6,519 nt of DNA from Bacillota bacterium (GTDB lineage Bacteria; Bacillota; Clostridia; Christensenellales; Aristaeellaceae): the NCBI GenBank assembly GCA_023458835.1, contig JAEWWY010000218.1:1-6519 (forward strand). Direction: 5' to 3'. This document shows, one piece after another, positions 5,074 through 6,519 of the stretch. The notes beneath the pieces were generated by a model that was given only the letters and a program-made list of their open reading frames with translations, was not told where the DNA came from and made no database searches. Position numbers and translations under genes: made by a program. Position 1 is the first letter of the stretch. Every line of letters starts with the position of its first letter.

Positions 5074-5888
5074 GCGTACCTCCCCAAAAGCGGCAGCATA
5101 TGCTTGGCCGCCGCGCGCGCCGCTGCGTCCGGGCCATCGCCCGGCAGGATCTCCAGGCTTAACCAGCCGTTGTAGCCTATTTGCTTGAGCACGCGCAGGA
5201 TCATATCAAAATCCGTGTGCCCCTGCCCGGGCGCCTTGCGGTTGGAATCTGCGATGTGCACATAGCGGACGTAGCGCGCGTTGCGGGTGAAGGAACCCTC
5301 GAACGTGTCATCCTCAATGTTCATATGGAAGCAATCCGCCATGATGCCCATGTTTGAGCCGCCGATCATGTCCAGCATCCGGGCGGCATCGTCCAGGGAA
5401 TTGATGAAATTGATCTCATAGCGGTTTACCGGTTCGATCAGCAGGGTGACCCCTTCCCGCTCCGCCATGGGCAGTATGCGCTCAATACAGTCCAGAAACA
5501 GCCCCCGCGCCTGGTCCAGGGTTTGCCCCTGGGCCGCCCAGCCCCGCGCGCGCCCGATGTTGATCAGGCCGCCGTGGGCCGCCGCCAGGGGGATCAGGCC
5601 CTGAAAAAGGCGCACGGTTTCCTGGCGCATCCCGGGATCCGGATGGGTCATATACAGCCCCTTTTGGGCGTACACCAGGCCCGTGCTGATGCAACTGACG
5701 GACAGCCCTGCCCGATCAAGCCATTTTTGAAGGCTGGGCGCATCCACATCCTCCGCCCCGCTCAGCGCAAGCTCCACCCCGTGATAGCCTGTTTCCGCAG
5801 CCTTGGATATGGAATCTTCAAACCCCCGCCACACCACAAAAGCATTTTCCGGCGCGCCGGAGGGGGCGATAACGACAGACAGCTTCAT
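5070..5888 (-). CDS. Sugar (phosphate) isomerase/epimerase, xylose isomerase-like TIM barrel, IolO / D-tagatose 3-epimerase type
   Basis: This 272-residue cytosolic enzyme has the whole metal site of the ketose 3-epimerase group: Glu152 (in IEPVNRYE), Asp185 (in MADCFHMN), His211 (in VHIADSNR) and Glu246 (in SLEIL), plus His188 and Arg217 that hold the substrate. These positions coincide with the numbering I recall for Pseudomonas cichorii D-tagatose 3-epimerase. From memory the overall sequence is even closer to Thermotoga maritima IolO (5-keto-L-gluconate epimerase), sharing the MKLS start, THPD, INIG-RG, RYEINFIN and DSNRKAPGQGHTDF blocks. ATG 5886-5888 is chosen over an in-frame ATG 24 bases upstream because GGGGAGG lies just before it and it forms an ATGA overlap with the RpiB-like gene. 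Its own stop overlaps the transketolase start in the same way. Epimerisation of a ketose or keto-sugar acid at C3 is the likely reaction. The true substrate, and whether it is phosphorylated, is unknown. Confidence 0.92.
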   Translation of the reverse strand: MKLSVVIAPSGAPENAFVVWRGFEDSISKAAETGYHGVELALSGAEDVDAPSLQKWLDRAGLSVSCISTGLVYAQKGLYMTHPDPGMRQETVRLFQGLIPLAAAHGGLINIGRARGWAAQGQTLDQARGLFLDCIERILPMAEREGVTLLIEPVNRYEINFINSLDDAARMLDMIGGSNMGIMADCFHMNIEDDTFEGSFTRNARYVRYVHIADSNRKAPGQGHTDFDMILRVLKQIGYNGWLSLEILPGDGPDAAARAAAKHMLPLLGRYA

Positions 5889-6391
5889 TCTTTTTCCTCC
5901 CCGCTTGCGCACACATCATCGCCCGGCCAGGCTACGCCGTCCATCATCAGGTCTTCCGCCTGCCGGATCAGGCCCAGGGAGATATCGTGCCGCCCGCCGA
6001 TGTAGCCGGTATTGAGCCAGGTGCGCAGGATCCGCGCCGCTTCGTCAAAGGGGGTTATTTTCCCCCCCAGGCACAGGATGTTGGAATCGTTGTGCTCCCG
6101 CGTCATTCTTCCCATGAACTCCGTCGTGCACAGCGCCGCGCGCACCCCTTTGAATTTGTTGGCGATAATGCTCATGCCGATGCCTGTGGAGCAGATCAGC
6201 AGGCCGCGCTGCGCCGTTCCCGAGGCGACCGCGCCGCATACTTTGGCGGCATAGTTGGGATAGCGGACAATCTCCTGGGAAAAGCTGCCCACATCCTGTA
6301 TCTGCCAGCCCTCCTCCTGTAAAACCGGTATCAGGCTGCATTTCATTTCATAGCCGCCATGGTCATTTCCAATCCAGATGGTCTTGTTCAT
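5885..6391 (-). CDS. rpiB: RpiB/LacA/LacB-family sugar-phosphate isomerase
   Basis: The 168-residue protein interconverts aldose and ketose phosphates. It shows the RpiB core: NDHGG at residues 9-13, the catalytic loop ICSTGIGMSIIANKFKGVRAA at 66-86 in which Cys67 is the expected base, TREHNDSN at 97-104 with ring-opening His100, and GGRH at 132-135. By my recollected alignment with the Mycobacterium tuberculosis enzyme, two phosphate-binding arginines are changed: Arg113 corresponds to Lys111 and Arg141 to Ser138, while Arg137 is kept as Arg134. The substrate may therefore not be ribose 5-phosphate. The C-terminus is about 20 residues longer than the usual 145-150 and is acidic. AAAGGA lies nine or so bases before the ATG at 6391. 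The stop codon shares ATGA with the epimerase start, so the two genes are probably coupled. The symbol names the family; the substrate is not established. Confidence 0.92.
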   Translation of the reverse strand: MNKTIWIGNDHGGYEMKCSLIPVLQEEGWQIQDVGSFSQEIVRYPNYAAKVCGAVASGTAQRGLLICSTGIGMSIIANKFKGVRAALCTTEFMGRMTREHNDSNILCLGGKITPFDEAARILRTWLNTGYIGGRHDISLGLIRQAEDLMMDGVAWPGDDVCASGEEKE

Positions 6392-6519
6392 AATGGATCA
6401 TCCTTTCCATAAAGGTGGCGCCCGCCAGCCCATGGCTGTGCCTGCGGCAACGCCGCGGGAAAAGCCCGGGGATTATTGGCCCATTTGCTGATGGAACGTT
6501 TCATTGCATTAATACTACC
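6388..6519 (-). CDS. Possible C-terminal end of an upstream gene (43 residues visible), doubtful
   Basis: One minus-strand frame is open from the right edge to a TGA at 6388-6390, which overlaps the RpiB-like ATG by four bases (ATGA), as do the epimerase and first transketolase gene starts further along the operon. The visible end contains KRSISKWANNPRAFPAA and finishes RHLYGKDDPL. I recognise no domain. The frame could be open by chance, and the same stretch also carries a promoter-like sequence, an operator-like palindrome and hairpins, which argues for a non-coding leader instead. Confidence 0.25.
   Translation of the reverse strand, partial: GSINAMKRSISKWANNPRAFPAALPQAQPWAGGRHLYGKDDPL
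6421..6459 (-). other. Tandem short hairpins in the region upstream of the RpiB-like gene
   Basis: Two 5-bp stems with three-base loops lie side by side: CAGCC-CAT-GGCTG (6426-6438) and GCGGC-AAC-GCCGC (6444-6456). CCCGC (6421-6425) can also pair with GCGGG (6455-6459) to enclose them. This could be a structured mRNA leader affecting translation or stability of the first gene. GC-rich DNA forms such stems easily, so the support is weak. Confidence 0.25.
6491..6504. promoter_or_regulatory. Candidate LacI-family operator upstream of the sugar operon
   Basis: ATGGAACGTTTCAT is a 14-bp palindrome with one mismatched pair and a central AACGTT, the form typical of LacI/GalR-family operators. It is one base short of the spacing of a classical CcpA cre site. 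On the minus strand, AT-rich -10-like sequences (TATTAA, complement of 6509-6514, or TAGTAT, complement of 6512-6517) lie just upstream, so a bound repressor would cover the start point. The -35 box would be outside the window. Confidence 0.42.

Noticed and set aside
4205..5188. Two plus-strand open frames of over 300 codons (4205-5188 and 4228-5175)
   Set aside because: Both are antisense to the well-supported transketolase N-terminal gene. Their translations are low-complexity-like (many Ser, Pro, His, Arg), as expected from shadow frames in GC-rich DNA.
6491..6504. CcpA catabolite-responsive element
   Set aside because: The spacing is one base short between the TG and CG positions of the cre consensus; the symmetric 14-bp form fits a general LacI-family operator better.

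Overview
The window looks like chromosomal DNA from a fairly GC-rich member of the Bacillota, probably a gut-type clostridium. The evidence is strong Shine-Dalgarno sites (AAAGGAGGTG, GGGGAGG), near-consensus sigma-A type promoters, a DUF6440 protein, a split transketolase and a clostridial-type trans-sulfuration enzyme. No mobile element, tRNA, rRNA or CRISPR is visible.

Left part (1-989): a PLP-dependent Cys/Met metabolism enzyme runs leftward off the edge. It has its own promoter (TTGACA, 17 bp, TACCAT) and a GC-rich leader of about 117 nt. A small DUF6440 protein (795-989) is transcribed rightward.

Centre (1039-3099): a self-contained, apparently drug-inducible unit. A near-perfect promoter (TTGACA, 17 bp, TATACT) leads to a perfect ribosome binding site and a 21-residue leader ORF (1096-1161). 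An intrinsic terminator (1202-1233) follows, then a 581-residue ABC exporter (1298-3043). Codons 8-12 of the leader ORF can pair with the terminator over 14 continuous base pairs. This mutually exclusive fold is the hallmark of ribosome-mediated transcription attenuation, and it is the most interesting find in the window. The exporter ends at a long hairpin terminator that works in both directions.

Right part (3098-6519, minus strand): a compact sugar-catabolism operon read right to left. It encodes an RpiB/LacAB-family isomerase, an IolO/D-tagatose 3-epimerase-like TIM-barrel enzyme, and the N- and C-terminal halves of a split transketolase. Each gene overlaps the next by 4 to 8 bases, so they are probably translationally coupled. 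Together the enzymes could isomerise and epimerise an unusual sugar (or sugar phosphate) and move its two-carbon unit into the pentose phosphate pathway. A candidate LacI-family operator sits upstream at the right edge. After the transketolase genes lies a small unrecognised coding sequence interrupted by one in-frame TAG; it ends inside the shared terminator.
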